From contig OX442436.1 in NCBI GenBank assembly GCA_949361645.1, positions 5,224,087-5,288,086 of the forward strand: 64,000 nt of DNA, given 5' to 3'. The DNA comes from Spongilla lacustris. Taxonomy: Eukaryota; Porifera; Demospongiae; Spongillida; Spongillidae. The position numbers and the translations under genes are program-made. Of this stretch, positions 13,049 through 25,300 are shown piece after piece. Position 1 is the first letter of the stretch. Each line of letters starts with the position of its first letter. The notes below the pieces were generated by a model. That model saw only the letters and a list, made by a program, of their open reading frames with translations. It did no database searches and was not told the origin of the DNA.

Positions 13049-16000
13049 ATGGTGAGTTTGTGCATCCTGGCTAAGAGTGAGTTTATTACTTCCCCTCCTT
13101 AGGGTGGAGTAAGGCATTTTGACTACCCCAAGTACGTGTGGTCTCCGGCCGGGGGATGGTGGTGTAATCCAAGGCACTGGAAGAAAAATACGTTTTGGGC
13201 GTTTGTTTGTGTTGGTTTGAGCAGTGCTACTGTGTGGTACATCTCTGCTCAACTCGAGGCAAGTTGAAGCAGCAGCTATAAGTTACCTTTTATAAAAAAA
13301 CCTACTTTCAGCGTCGACCCGTGGCTCCATACAGACACATTCCATCCCAGTATTGGTGCAAGCATGCGAAGGTACGTGGCAGCTTTTTAAAGAAGTTCCC
13401 GTCCCCCTTTTAAACGATATTAAAATTAAAACACCTCGAAGGGAGGGAGGTATACTCTGGGACCATGCATTGCGTGTCACAAGATGTGTTTGGTAGTCAG
13501 TTTGAAGCTCAAACTCCTACTGCATACCAATATTGTGTGGAGCACTAAAGGTGCAGTGAAAGAGCATTCTCACATCTCCTGGGATCACACAGATCCTTCT
13601 GTTTCATGGGCGTACGCAGCCTTTGGGAAAGGGGAGGGGTGGGGGAGGGTCGAATTTTATTATAAGGTGACCTTTCAAGACTTAAGGCAAAATTATGGAT
13701 TATGTAATCATTACTAAATACGCATACATGTACGTACATGTATATGCACGTGTATGCAGTAAATACGAGTGGAGAATAGATAGTGGAGTAATCAACAAAT
13801 AGTGATGGTGACCTTGTTTGGGGAGGAGGGGGGGGGTCATTCGTCATTCGACCCCCCCCCCCCCCCCCCCCCCCGGGTACGCCCATGTGTTTCTTCTTTA
13901 AAAAAACAACTTCACATCAATTTAGTCATGTGCAGCAAGGTTATCAGGGTATGTGATGTGTGGAAAGGTTACCAGGGTACATGTATGTGATGTATGGAAA
14001 GGTTACCAGGGTACATGTATGTGATGTGTGGAAAGGTTACCAGGGTACATGTATGTGATGTGTGGAAAGGTTACCAGGGTATGTGATGTGTGGAAAGGTT
14101 ACCAGGGTATGTGATGTGTGGAGAGGTTACCAGGGTATGTGATGTGTGGAGAGGTTACCAGGTATGTGATGTGTGGAGAGGTTACCAGGGTATGTGATGT
14201 GTGGAGAGGTTACCAGGGTATGTGATGTGTGGAGAGGTTACCAGGTATGTGATGTGTGGAGAGGTTACCAGGGTATGTGATGTGTGGAGAGGTTACCAGG
14301 TATGTGATGTGGGGAGAGGTTACCAGGGTACATGTATGTGATGTATGGAAAGGTTACCAGGGTACATGTATGTGATGTGTGGAAAGGTTACCAGGTATGT
14401 GATGTGTGGAGAGGTTACCAGGTATGTGATGTGGGGAGAGGTTACCAGGGTACATGTATGTGATGTATGGAAAGGTTACCAGGGTACATGTATGTGATGT
14501 GTGGAAAGGTTACCAGGTATGTGATGTGTGGAAAGGTTACCAGGGTACATGTATGTGATGTATGGAAAGGTTACCAGGGTATGTGATGTGTGGAAAGGTT
14601 ACCAGGGTATGTGATGTGTGGAAAGGTTACCAGGGTACATGTATGTGATGTATGGAAAGGTTACCAGGGTACATGTATGTGATGTGTGGAAAGGTTACCA
14701 GGGTACATGTATGTGATGTGTGGAAAGGTTACCAGGGTATGTGATGTGTGGAAAGGTTACCAGGGTATGTGATGTGTGGAGAGGTTACCAGGTATGTGAT
14801 GTGTGGAAAGGTTACCAGGGTATGTGATGTGTGGAAAGGTTACCAGGGTATGTGATGTGTGGAAAGGTTACCAGGGTATGTGATGTGTGGAGAGGTTACC
14901 AGGGTATGTGATGTGTGGAAAGGTTACCAGGGTATGTGATGTGTGGAGAGGTTACCAGGGTATGTGATGTGTGGAGAGGTTACCAGGGTATGTGATGTGT
15001 GGAGAGGTTACCAGGGTATGTGATGTGTGGAAAGGTTACCAGGGTATGTGATGTGTGGAGAGGTTACCAGGTATGTGATGTGGGGAGAGGTTACCAGGGT
15101 ATGTGATGTGGGGAGAGGTTACCAGGGTATGTGATGTGTGGAGAGGTTACCAGGGTATGTGATGTGTGGAGAGGTTACCAGGGTATGTGATGTGGGGAGA
15201 GGTTACCAGGGTATGTGATGTGTGGAGAGGTTACCAGGGTATGTGATGTGTGGAGAGGTTACCAGGTATGTGATGTGGGGAGAGGTTACCAGGGTATGTG
15301 ATGTGTGGAAAGGTTACCAGGGTATGTGATGTGTGGAGAGGTTACCAGGGTATGTGATGTGGGGAGAGGTTACCAGGTATGTGATGTGTGGAAAGGTTAC
15401 CAGGGTATGTGATGTGTGGAGAGGTTACCAGGGTATGTGATGTGTGGAAAGGTTACCAGGGTATGTGATGTGGGGAGAGGTTACCAGGTATGTGATGTGG
15501 GGAAAGGTTACCAGGTATGTGATGTGTGGAAAGGTTACCAGGGTATGTGATGTGGGGAGAGGTTACCAGGGTATGTGATGTGTGGAAAGGTTACCAGGTA
15601 TGTGATGTGGGGAGAGGTTACCAGGTATGTGATGTGGGGAGAGGTTACCAGGGTATGTGATGTGTGGAAAGGTTACCAGGTATGTGATGTGTGGAAAGGT
15701 TACCAGGGTGTGTGATGTGTGGAGAGGTTACCAGGGTATGTGATGTGTGGAGAGGTTACCAGGTATGTGATGTGTGGAAAGGTTACCAGGGTATGTGATG
15801 TGTGGAGAGGTTACCAGGTATGTGATGTGTGGAAAGGTTACCAGGGTATGTGATGTGTGGAGAGGTTACCAGGTATGTGATGTGTGGAAAGGTTACCAGG
15901 GTATGTGATGTGGGGAGAGGTTACCAGGTATGTGATGTGGGGAGAGGTTACCAGGGTATGTGATGTGGGGAGAGGTTACCAGGGTATGTGATGTGGGGAG

Positions 16001-19000
16001 AGGTTACCAGGGTATGTGATGTGTGGAGAGGTTACCAGGGTATGTGATGTGGGGAGAGGTTACCAGGGTATGTGATGTGGGGAGAGGTTACCAGGTATGT
16101 GATGTGGGGAGAGGTTACCAGGGTATGTGATGTGTGGAGAGGTTACCAGGTATGTGATGTGTGGAGAGGTTACCAGGGTATGTGATGTGGGGAGAGGTTA
16201 CCAGGGTATGTGATGTGGGGAGAGGTTACCAGGGTATGTGATGTGTGGAGAGGTTACCAGGGTATGTGATGTGTGGAGAGGTTACCAGGTATGTGATGTG
16301 TGGAGAGGTTACCAGGGTATGTGATGTGTGGAAAGGTTACCAGGTATGTGATGTGTGGAGAGGTTACCAGGGTATGTGATGTGTGGAAAGGTTACCAGGG
16401 TGTGTGATGTGTGGAGAGGTTACCAGGGTATGTGATGTGTGGAGAGGTTACCAGGGTATGTGATGTGTGGAGAGGTTACCAGGGTATGTGATGTGTGGAA
16501 AGGTTACCAGGTATGTGATGTGTGGAGAGGTTACCAGGGTATGTGATGTGTGGAAAGGTTACCAGGGTATGTGATGTGTGGAGAGGTTACCAGGGTATGT
16601 GATGTGTGGAGAGGTTACCAGGGTATGTGATGTGGGGAGAGGTTACCAGGGTATGTGATGTGGGGAGAGGTTACCAGGGTATGTGATGTGGGGAGAGGTT
16701 ACCAGGGTATGTGATGTGGGGAGAGGTTACCAGGTATGTGATGTGTGGAGAGGTTACCAGGGTATGTGATGTGGGGAGAGGTTACCAGGGTATGTGATGT
16801 GGGGAGAGGTTACCAGGGTATGTGATGTGGGGAGAGGTTACCAGGTATGTGATGTGTGGAGAGGTTACCAGGGTATGTGATGTGTGGAGAGGTTACCAGG
16901 GTATGTGATGTGTGGAGAGGTTACCAGGTATGTGATGTGGGGAGAGGTTACCAGGGTATGTGATGTGTGGAGAGGTTACCAGGGTATGTGATGTGTGGAG
17001 AGGTTACCAGGGTATGTGATGTGTGGAGAGGTTACCAGGGTATGTGATGTGTGGAAAGGTTACCAGGGTATGTGATGTGTGGAGAGGTTACCAGGGTATG
17101 TGATGTGTGGAGAGGTTACCAGGGTATGTGATGTGTGGAGAGGTTACCAGGGTATGTGATGTGTGGAGAGGTTACCAGGTATGTGATGTGTGGAGAGGTT
17201 ACCAGGTATGTGATGTGGGGAAAGGTTACCAGGGTATGTGATGTGTGGAGAGGTTACCAGGGTATGTGATGTGGGGAGAGGTTACCAGGGTATGTGATGT
17301 GGGGAGAGGTTACCAGGGTATGTGATGTGTGGAGAGGTTACCAGGGTATGTGATGTGGGGAGAGGTTACCAGGTATGTGATGTGGGGAGAGGTTACCAGG
17401 GTATGTGATGTGTGGAGAGGTTACCAGGTATGTGATGTGGGGAGAGGTTACCAGGGTATTTTATATGGGGAGAGGTTACCAGGGTATGTGATGTGTGGAA
17501 AGGTTACCAGGGTATGTGATGTGTGGAAAGGTTACCAGGGTATGTGATGTGTGGAGAGGTTACCAGGGTATGTGATGTGTGGAGAGGTTACCAGGTATGT
17601 GATGTGTGGAGAGGTTACCAGGTATGTGATGTGGGGAGAGGTTACCAGGGTATGTGATGTGTGGAGAGGTTACCAGGTATGTGATGTGGGGAGAGGTTAC
17701 CAGGGTATTTTATATGGGGAGAGGTTACCAGGGTATGTGATGTGTGGAAAGGTTACCAGGGTATGTGATGTGTGGAAAGGTTACCAGGGTATGTGATGTG
17801 TGGAGAGGTTACCAGGGTATGTGATGTGTGGAGAGGTTACCAGGTATGTGATGTGTGGAGAGGTTACCAGGTATGTGATGTGGGGAAAGGTTACCAGGGT
17901 ATGTGATGTGTGGAGAGGTTACCAGGGTATGTGATGTGGGGAGAGGTTACCAGGGTATGTGATGTGGGGAGAGGTTACCAGGGTATGTGATGTGTGGAGA
18001 GGTTACCAGGTATGTGATGTGGGGAGAGGTTACCAGGGTATTTTATATGGGGAGAGGTTACCAGGGTATGTGATGTGTGGAGAGGTTACCAGGGTATGTG
18101 ATGTGTGGAGAGGTTACCAGGGTATGTGATGTGTGGAGAGGTTACCAGGTATGTGATGTGGGGAGAGGTTACCAGGGTATGTGATGTGTGGAGAGGTTAC
18201 CAGGGTATGTGATGTGTGGAGAGGTTACCAGGGTATGTGATGTGGGGAGAGGTTACCAGGGTACATGTATGTGATGTGTGGAGAGGTTACCAGGGTATGT
18301 GATGTGTGGAGAGGTTACCAGGTATGTGATGTGGGGAGAGGTTACCAGGGTATGTGATGTGTGGAGAGGTTACCAGGGTATGTGATGTGTGGAGAGGTTA
18401 CCAGGGTATGTGATGTGGGGAGAGGTTACCAGGTATGTGATGTGTGGAGAGGTTACCAGGGTATGTGATGTGTGGAGAGGTTACCAGGTATGTGATGTGT
18501 GGAGAGGTTACCAGGGTATGTGATGTGGGGAGAGGTTACCAGGGTATGTGATGTGTGGAGAGGTTACCAGGGTATGTGATGTGTGGAGAGGTTACCAGGT
18601 ATGTGATGTGTGGAGAGGTTACCAGGGTATGTGATGTGTGGAGAGGTTACCAGGGTATGTGATGTGTGGAGAGGTTACCAGGGTATGTGATGTGTGGAGA
18701 GGTTACCAGGGTATGTGATGTGTGGAGAGGTTACCAGGGTATGTGATGTGTGGAGAGGTTACCAGGTATGTGATGTGTGGAGAGGTTACCAGGTATGTGA
18801 TGTGTGGAGAGGTTACCAGGTATGTGATGTGTGGAGAGGTTACCAGGTATGTGATGTGCTCAACATGTCACAAACAAAATAAAGCCGGTAGAAGAACATA
18901 CACACTGTGAACTTGTGGCCGTAGTCTCGAAATCTCTAAGTTATCAGTAAATTGTAATATGTATTTGGGACAGCTTCCAAGATAAAGGTAATGCCAAAGG

Positions 19001-20775
19001 TTATATTGCTATGTGTATTATCACCAACGTTCTATTATCATGCTGCATCATTTTAACCAAGTGTCTTACACTTTGGAGAGTCCAAATCTCTTGATGTAGC
19101 ATGGTCACTATTGACTTGTTCAGACCGTTTGATTTATCTGTTACGGAAGATAAAATTAAGCTACATGTAAGTGCATCACTCAGTCCATGTCACCACCTCC
19201 CATACATTGAATAGGGTGTGAATCGTTGGCACAAATTGAGTTGGTAACACTTTGCTCAGCCCATACACAATCAATAGAGACAGCATACCAAATAGGGTCA
19301 GTATGGAGCAAATGTTAGACACTGGATGTCTAATTCCTGTAGAGAGATAGAAAATAGGTTTGGTAGCATATACCATTAGGAGAGTCAAAGTACAATTATA
19401 ATTTTTAAACATTTTTGTTTAAATTATAATTACATGTAGGTGCAATATATCCATTGCTACTATATATCCTTTGATATATCCATTGGTATATAGTACCAAT
19501 GGGTATTTCATACCAATGGATGTATCATAATGGCTACATCAGTACACACCCTTATGGCTACATCAGTACACACCCATGCCACTGCTCTTTAGATGAGGAT
19601 TTCCCCATGCCAATTACAGGGCATGAAATGTGTTAATTAAAGTTGATATAATAATGAAATACCCCTAGCATACACATGTACAATATTGCCTACTCATCAA
19701 CCAGTAACAGTGTAGACCATCAAACCCAAGCCTACTTCTCCACTTCACCCTTGAGCTATTTATGTTTTGTGATGCCACATGCACACAGAAGAAACATCTC
19801 AAATACTTGAACGTACAGTACATGTGGGGGTGTAATCAGTGCAGGTGTACATACACCCTCCACCCCCATCAGAAAAAAAGTTTATGTTTAAACGAGTATA
19901 ATTATCTCTGTAACTATTTAATGCATTTCAGGAAAGAATTGGTACTCCAACATGCTGGTACTCCCAACATGATTTGAATAACGATACATAGCAGTGTTCA
20001 TGTTTACAGAGATGCGCTCTTCTTTCATGTTTTGGTGGGGGTGGAGGGACTTATATGGTATGTGTTTACTTAGTCCTGCTGAAATATGTTGAGGTTAAAT
20101 AACTTATGAAAGGGTATAAAACTTGGTTACAACAGTGATTGAGCGTGTGGCTGGGTCTCTGTAGGTCCTCTTGAGCTTCGAGCTCCAGTACTATTCATTG
20201 GTGATGGTTGGGGGCCAGCCCGCCCAAGTCTATAGCTAATAAATGCAGTTTTGACTGACTTGCAAAATACATAACTTTGAGTAAGTGATCTGTGCGCACC
20301 ACATGGCTTTGTGGTTTGGCTCAGGCTCAACACATGCCAAGGCAGTCCCAATGTTTTGAGAAGCACACACAAAGCATAGCTTAAAATATTTAACTGCAAC
20401 AATATATGTACCTGCAATAACCTTTTAGCTCCATCCTATCTCACTCAGTTCAGTACGTGGCAAATTTACATAATTACAAATCTACGTCCAAGTTCAGGTC
20501 TATACATGGAGCTGTGCCAGGAGTGGTCAGTTTTCCTTTGGCACCCCTGCCTTGCTGTTATGGGAATGGCCACTGGTTTAGTCTGTACTGCTCTTACAGC
20601 CATTGTCATCCCAAGATGCAGTAGCCATCAAATGTACTTCATAATAATGTTACCTTCCAACACCCCTATTTGTTTGCTGGTTGTTCTTCTGCAGTGCTTC
20701 ACTGTGTGTTGTGTGTGTGTCCTTTAGGAAGACGACCCAACATTGGGGCAGGCCGATCATCACCACTCTCACTGA
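13049..20775 (+). CDS. Small conserved one-pass membrane protein (88 aa), gene split by a 7.4 kb intron
   Basis: Four coding exons: 13049-13051 (only the ATG), 13103-13258, 13312-13371 and 20728-20775. Phases agree throughout. Intron 2 is GC-AG (13259-13311); the other introns are GT-AG. The product starts MGGVRHFDYPKYVWSPAGGW, has one predicted TM helix (FWAFVCVGLSSATVWYI), then ERRPVAPYRHIPSQYWCKHA and a His-rich end EDDPTLGQADHHHSH. I remember the same blocks (YPK..SPAGGWW.NP..WK.NT and PSQ.W.KHA.EDDP) from small unnamed eukaryotic proteins, which is what led me to the distant last exon. I cannot give a name. Sharing a promoter with NDUFB9 hints at a mitochondrial role, but that is only inference. 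Intron 3 (13372-20727) holds an inverted-repeat element and a 4.9 kb minisatellite. Confidence 0.75.
13605..13887. mobile_element. MITE-like element with poly-C tract and GTACGCCCATG ends
   Basis: The ends are perfect 11-bp inverted repeats (CATGGGCGTAC at 13605, GTACGCCCATG ending 13887), with a second inverted pair GGTCGAAT/ATTCGACC inside. The insert is flanked by the 5-bp direct repeat TGTTT (13600-13604 and 13888-13892), a likely target-site duplication. It has no coding capacity and contains G- and C-homopolymer runs. Length is 283 bp. It lies in intron 3 of the small membrane protein gene. Confidence 0.7.
13942..18856. repeat. 4.9 kb minisatellite, 27/28-bp unit, about 175 copies
   Basis: Units are built from gtatgtgatgtgtggagagg plus ttaccag or ttaccagg. 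Variants are gtgtgg/gtgggg, gagagg/gaaagg, one or two extra G, and a longer unit with an inserted gtacat. Each unit contains CAG followed by (G)GTATGTG, a near-consensus 5' splice site. Units carrying ttttatatgggg at about 17458, 17706 and 18041 mark higher-order duplications (spacings about 248 and 335 bp). The array lies wholly within intron 3 of the small membrane protein gene and creates many false reading frames. Confidence 0.98.
18857..20727. other. Unique remainder of intron 3 of the small membrane protein gene
   Basis: No coding exon recognised. A short pair of near-identical phrases (tggctacatcagtacacacc) occurs at 19535-19575. The last 40 bases (tgtgttgtgtgtgtgtcctttag) form the acceptor of exon 4. 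Confidence 0.5.
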
Positions 20776-21232
20776 ATTTTGCACACCACCTGCTTAACTG
20801 CTGGGAGCCACATGAATGCAGCGTTTAGGATTTGTTTGCACACTCTAGTCCACACTCATTGCATAATGACCTCATTAGTTGTTGACGTACATGTAAGGTG
20901 TTCGAAAGAAGAATGTGTGCAGAAGGGCCGCAGTATGTGTTGATGGGCTGCAAATTGCATGGAAGGGCCCTCTCCAGGCTGTGCCACATTAGCACACAGC
21001 ATTCTATTGGCCCACTTTGGAAATAACGCCCCAACTGGCAAGGTCACATCTGATTGAGTAGGCCATGCCGTCGCATTCCTTGCAGTTTTGGTTGCAGAGA
21101 AATGCTAGCAGATGCCCTACATGTAAAAGCTAGAGCAACACTTATTTCTTTAATTGTGCAGATTCCAATACAGAGAGGAAGGTCTAAAAAATAAAAAATG
21201 TGTTAAAAAAAGATAAAGTTAGGGCATGACCA
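20776..21232. other. Convergent 3' intergenic region
   Basis: Lies between the stop codons of the small membrane protein gene (+) and the steroid reductase (-). Nothing beyond presumed 3' UTRs is seen. Confidence 0.5.
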
Positions 21233-22033
21233 TCAGAAGACAAATGGGATGAGTGCCCTCCTTATGGTGGGGTACTCCTTAAACTTGATCTTGTACCACT
21301 TGTGGTTTGCGTACGACCTTGGGATGAACGTGGCAGCTGTGAACAGGAACCACACCAGGCCGGCCAGTGACCAGGTGGCGAGGGCCCACCCCGCCCACTG
21401 CAGCATCTCCCCAAGGTAGTTTGGGCAGGACACGAGGCAGAAGAGGGGGCCTTTGGGGAGGTAGTACTCCCTGTCCTTCCTCCCCTTCCTCATGCACACC
21501 AGCTGCGTGTCCGCCGCCCTGTTCAGGACGAATCCGACCACGAACAGAACGAGTCCGATGATGAAGCGGGGATCGTAGTAGTAGTGTAGGCAGTAGTCCA
21601 CGGAGCCTATGAACTCCGCGTTGATGTAGTGGTAGATGACGTTGGCGATGAAGGTGGAGAGGGGCATCCACACGGCCACCTTGGGGCTACTGTAGCGCGT
21701 GACGCACGGGTGTATGAAGGACCGATGGATGTAGTGGACGGTGAACAGTGCGTAGAAGGTCAGGTTGATGGCGTCGAAGCGGCACTGTCCCGCCAGGAAG
21801 TAGGTCAGGGTGAACAGAACGATGCCCGGGATCAGCTCGGTGAGGACGTACGCGACGTGCACGGGCACGAGGCCCACCTCGTCGCCCGTGCTGTGCCTGC
21901 CGTAGGGGGCGGTCTTGCAGGCTTGGGCGATGAAGGTGATGATGGCGAGGAGGAAGCCCAAGATGACCAGGGCATAGTGAATCCAGAAGCGGATCTGGTC
22001 GTCCGCGAGACGCGATGTCACGGTGTCGTTCAT
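21233..22033 (-). CDS. SRD5A1: Steroid 5-alpha-reductase family protein (SRD5A1/2-like), intronless
   Basis: A single exon of 266 codons from the ATG at 22033 (MNDTVTSRL); human SRD5A1 is about 259 aa. In-frame upstream ATGs (22127 and 22204) exist, but the upstream residues do not look conserved. Family features: TAPYGRHST near residue 40, the HYIHRSFIHP block, YYYDPRFIIGLVLFVVGFVLN, PNYLGEMLQWAGWALATWS and the C-terminal NHKWYKIKFKEYPTIRRALI..F. About seven hydrophobic helices are visible. Known role: NADPH-dependent reduction of the delta-4 double bond of 3-oxo-steroids in the ER membrane. I cannot separate type 1 from type 2; the substrate in an invertebrate is unknown. GC content and codon use look higher than in flanking DNA, as expected of an intronless coding block. 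Confidence 0.9.
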   Translation of the reverse strand: MNDTVTSRLADDQIRFWIHYALVILGFLLAIITFIAQACKTAPYGRHSTGDEVGLVPVHVAYVLTELIPGIVLFTLTYFLAGQCRFDAINLTFYALFTVHYIHRSFIHPCVTRYSSPKVAVWMPLSTFIANVIYHYINAEFIGSVDYCLHYYYDPRFIIGLVLFVVGFVLNRAADTQLVCMRKGRKDREYYLPKGPLFCLVSCPNYLGEMLQWAGWALATWSLAGLVWFLFTAATFIPRSYANHKWYKIKFKEYPTIRRALIPFVF

Positions 22034-22319
22034 GTCGAACAGCGAGTAGGGAATGCCGTACCCGACGCTGCCCTGCGCGCTACACTTGGCGAGGCTCAGT
22101 GTCGACGCACATGTAAACACAGTCATGGCGTGTGCTGTAGGACGATTTTGAGCGGACAAATATATAAATATACACGTGTAGACATTTTCATTGTAAATTG
22201 TCACTGAGTTCTTACCTCACAAAATCCGATTGTGAATCGTAATCCCAGACTGAATGTTTACTATTTTATATGTAGTCTGGGGACCAGAACATATTTTGAT
22301 GGTGAGCGCCGAATAGAAA
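22034..22319. promoter_or_regulatory. Bidirectional promoter region SRD5A-like/TOPORS
   Basis: 286 bp separate the two divergent start codons. No clear TATA box or named element is visible. Assigned by position only. Confidence 0.4.
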
Positions 22320-25300
22320 ATGGCCGATAAAGACCATCAGAAAACTGCCGCTTACGCAGGAGCCAGCGAGAAGACCTGTCCCATTTGTTTGGAAGAGTTC
22401 GAAGACAGAGCTTTCGTGAATGCTTGCTTTCATATCCTTACGTGCACTAACGCAGCTTATGTACTGTACAGTACTGTAGTACATTGCACTCGCAGTGGAA
22501 GCTATTAAAATAGGTTTTATTCGTGACGCTAGATAGGCAACGCTGACAACACCACTACCCCATGCCTTAACTCGTTCAGTACATTCCTTCTGCTTTCTCT
22601 GCATTTTGCAATGGTCAGATGTCGGGAACACCTGTCCGCTCTGTAAGACCACCTTCACGTCCCTCATCCACAAGGTGAAGGCAAACGACGACTACGAAAA
22701 GGTAGAGAGCCTTAAGCGTTAACTGCTGATACCTTGTACCTATAGTAGGGCCTATGTAGTTCGCGTTTTTATTATTATTATTTTAATAGTTCGACATCAA
22801 GTCCAAATCCCTTCCTGAAAATCAGGAAGCCAGTATCAACGAGGCAAGGCGGTGAGACTGGATGACGCATTCTATGAACTTCCACCATGCATCTGTTCAT
22901 TTACGCTTCATCTTTCAAAGGTTTCGTTACAGCACCACAGCTATACCCGGTCGGCCGTCACACGTGACTCGCCGCAGTAGGTATCGCGTGCGAGACTCTC
23001 GGACTCCCGCTCCCGAGGAGAGGAGAAGGTGTGTGTATTTGGGATGAGGAAGGGGTTAAATTGTAACTGGATGCAAGCGGGGGTTTAACCCTCACATTGC
23101 TAACTATTTACAGGGCAATCTACAGGGCCAATCTGTGGGCTCTACCTATTGAGTCTGATGACAAGCGTCCTAGAGTGAGGAATATATGTAAGTTGTGCTG
23201 ATTACAATATTGTCATGACCAAGGTTGCTGATCATACTCGTGGTTTTTATCTATGCAGAGAGAGTAGTGTGATGTTGTGTGTATGATTTAATCAACTGCT
23301 GTGTTATGTAATTGCCCTATCATGGTGCTAAAAATTACCTAATTATGATGTTAAAAATATTTGAAGCTGGGACGTGTGTGTATCCCTTCATAAAGAATGG
23401 GGTCATAAGAGTGAGGCGATTTTCTTCGCAAGCTATATTTTCAAAGTCTCAAACCTTCAAAGTTTGTCATAGTGGTGATGTAATCCACCCACCACGATGA
23501 CCTGATGACCAGTTCCTGGGTGCTGTTTCCATAGTGCAGTAGCCGCCATTGCTGCTGTTTCCAGGGTGCAGTAGCCGCCATTGCAGCAGTTGTAACATAG
23601 CTCATTTTAGTACCAGCTAACTACAGTGCCACCCATTGTCTAATGTAGATCCAAATCTGCTCTTAAAATTTTTAGGGGGTTAGAGAAACAGTAGACAGGG
23701 GGTCACCCATCCCCAATGTCAACTTGGGAATTTTCTAATAAATCTTTTACCAGTTAGATGGCCATTTCAGATGTGACACTATGCTTTGATAAATGGGGCC
23801 TGGTAATTGACTATAAGTCTAGGAACTACAACTCCCCAAACTAATGTGATGTTTGTAAGTGCTAATAGGCTTTATAGTCAAGTGAAAACTTTGTCATAAA
23901 GATATACTCTTATGTGCACATAACTAAGGTCCGCGACAGCATATATTGCAATATGGCAGACAAACTAAGTGGCAATATCGTGGTCCATGCACTAATAGAG
24001 AGCTTTTTTTATCTGCAATGTTGAAGTGAAGTTTTTCCTTGATTTTATCTATGTTTAGGGCTTCAATTGTTCAAGTTAAAAAAATGATTGATTATTTTTT
24101 AAAAATTCAACTTTTAGGACTTAATTTGGTACCATGTTGATTTTTATCCACTGAAATCCCTGCTCTACCAGGATGCTAGAGCTTTGCTGGCAAGGAGCAG
24201 ACCATGGGAAGGAAAGGTTTATTGAACCAGATTGTATTAAAATCCGCAACAACATCGAGGAAGTATATTGTGATGTGGTGGTCAAATTAAGCGGCAATAT
24301 CGCGGTCCATGCACTAGTAGTTGTCATTGTGGCCAGAAACTGTGAAGTGTCTACCGTCCATCAAGCAAAGACAGCCTTAATTTGCATTGAAATGTACTGC
24401 TAAACAAGGACTATTAATATTACATGTACTGGAGACCGGCCATTTTTCATGAATTATTCATGACTAAAGGGTAGTATTGGAAAGATCGCTTTCTGAGTGC
24501 TTATTTGCTTCAGCTGACCTGCCAGAGTATTCTAGACAAGATTCCCCGTACTCTAGGCATTCGATCTATAGGCCTAGTTATTGAAAGTTATTTTCCTGAA
24601 GCTCATTATTGGTATCGCCTGCTGCAGTTCATTATATAGAGCATAATTAACAATATTAAGTAATTGCATTGTTTAATTGTATGGTACTGTCTTTTGCTTA
24701 TGGACTGGGGACCGGCTCTAGTGACACTGTTGTACTGTTTGAAATCCAAATACATTTAGATACGACCATGTTCATAGTGCAAGCTGGACCTCATTGCAAG
24801 AGGGATTTTGTGTGTGGTTAACTTCTCCCTCTTAATCCCCTTTCTCTCTCCCTCTCCTCCCTCTCCTCCCTTTCTCTCCCTCTCCTCCCTTTCTCTCCCT
24901 CTCCTCCCTCTCCTCCCTTTCTTCACCTCCCACTCTCTCAAATGTACACAGCTGCAAACTTCTTTCGGCAGAACCCCGCTTGCACCCACCGCCTGGTCCC
25001 ATGGCTGATGAGGGAGCTGAAGGTGGTCCTGGGAGGGGAGGAGCATGTGGAGTTCATGGTCCAGATGGTGCTGTCACTGATAGACAAGTAGGTGTGTTGT
25101 CCCCCCCATGGCCACTTTCCTGTTAGCCCCCCCCCCCCCCCTCCCCCCCCTTCCCATGGCATCTTGTAGGTATTTATTTCCCCCCACCCCTTCCATGGCC
25201 TCTTGCCCTCCCCCCACCCCTGCCATGGCCTCTTGCCCTGCTAGTAGGTGTGTTTCCTCCCCCCCACCCTTTCCATGGTCTCTTGCCCTCCCCCCACCCC

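Noticed and set aside
13942..18856. Possible CRISPR-like array
   Set aside because: There are no unique spacers; units are head-to-tail variants of one sequence in a eukaryotic intron.
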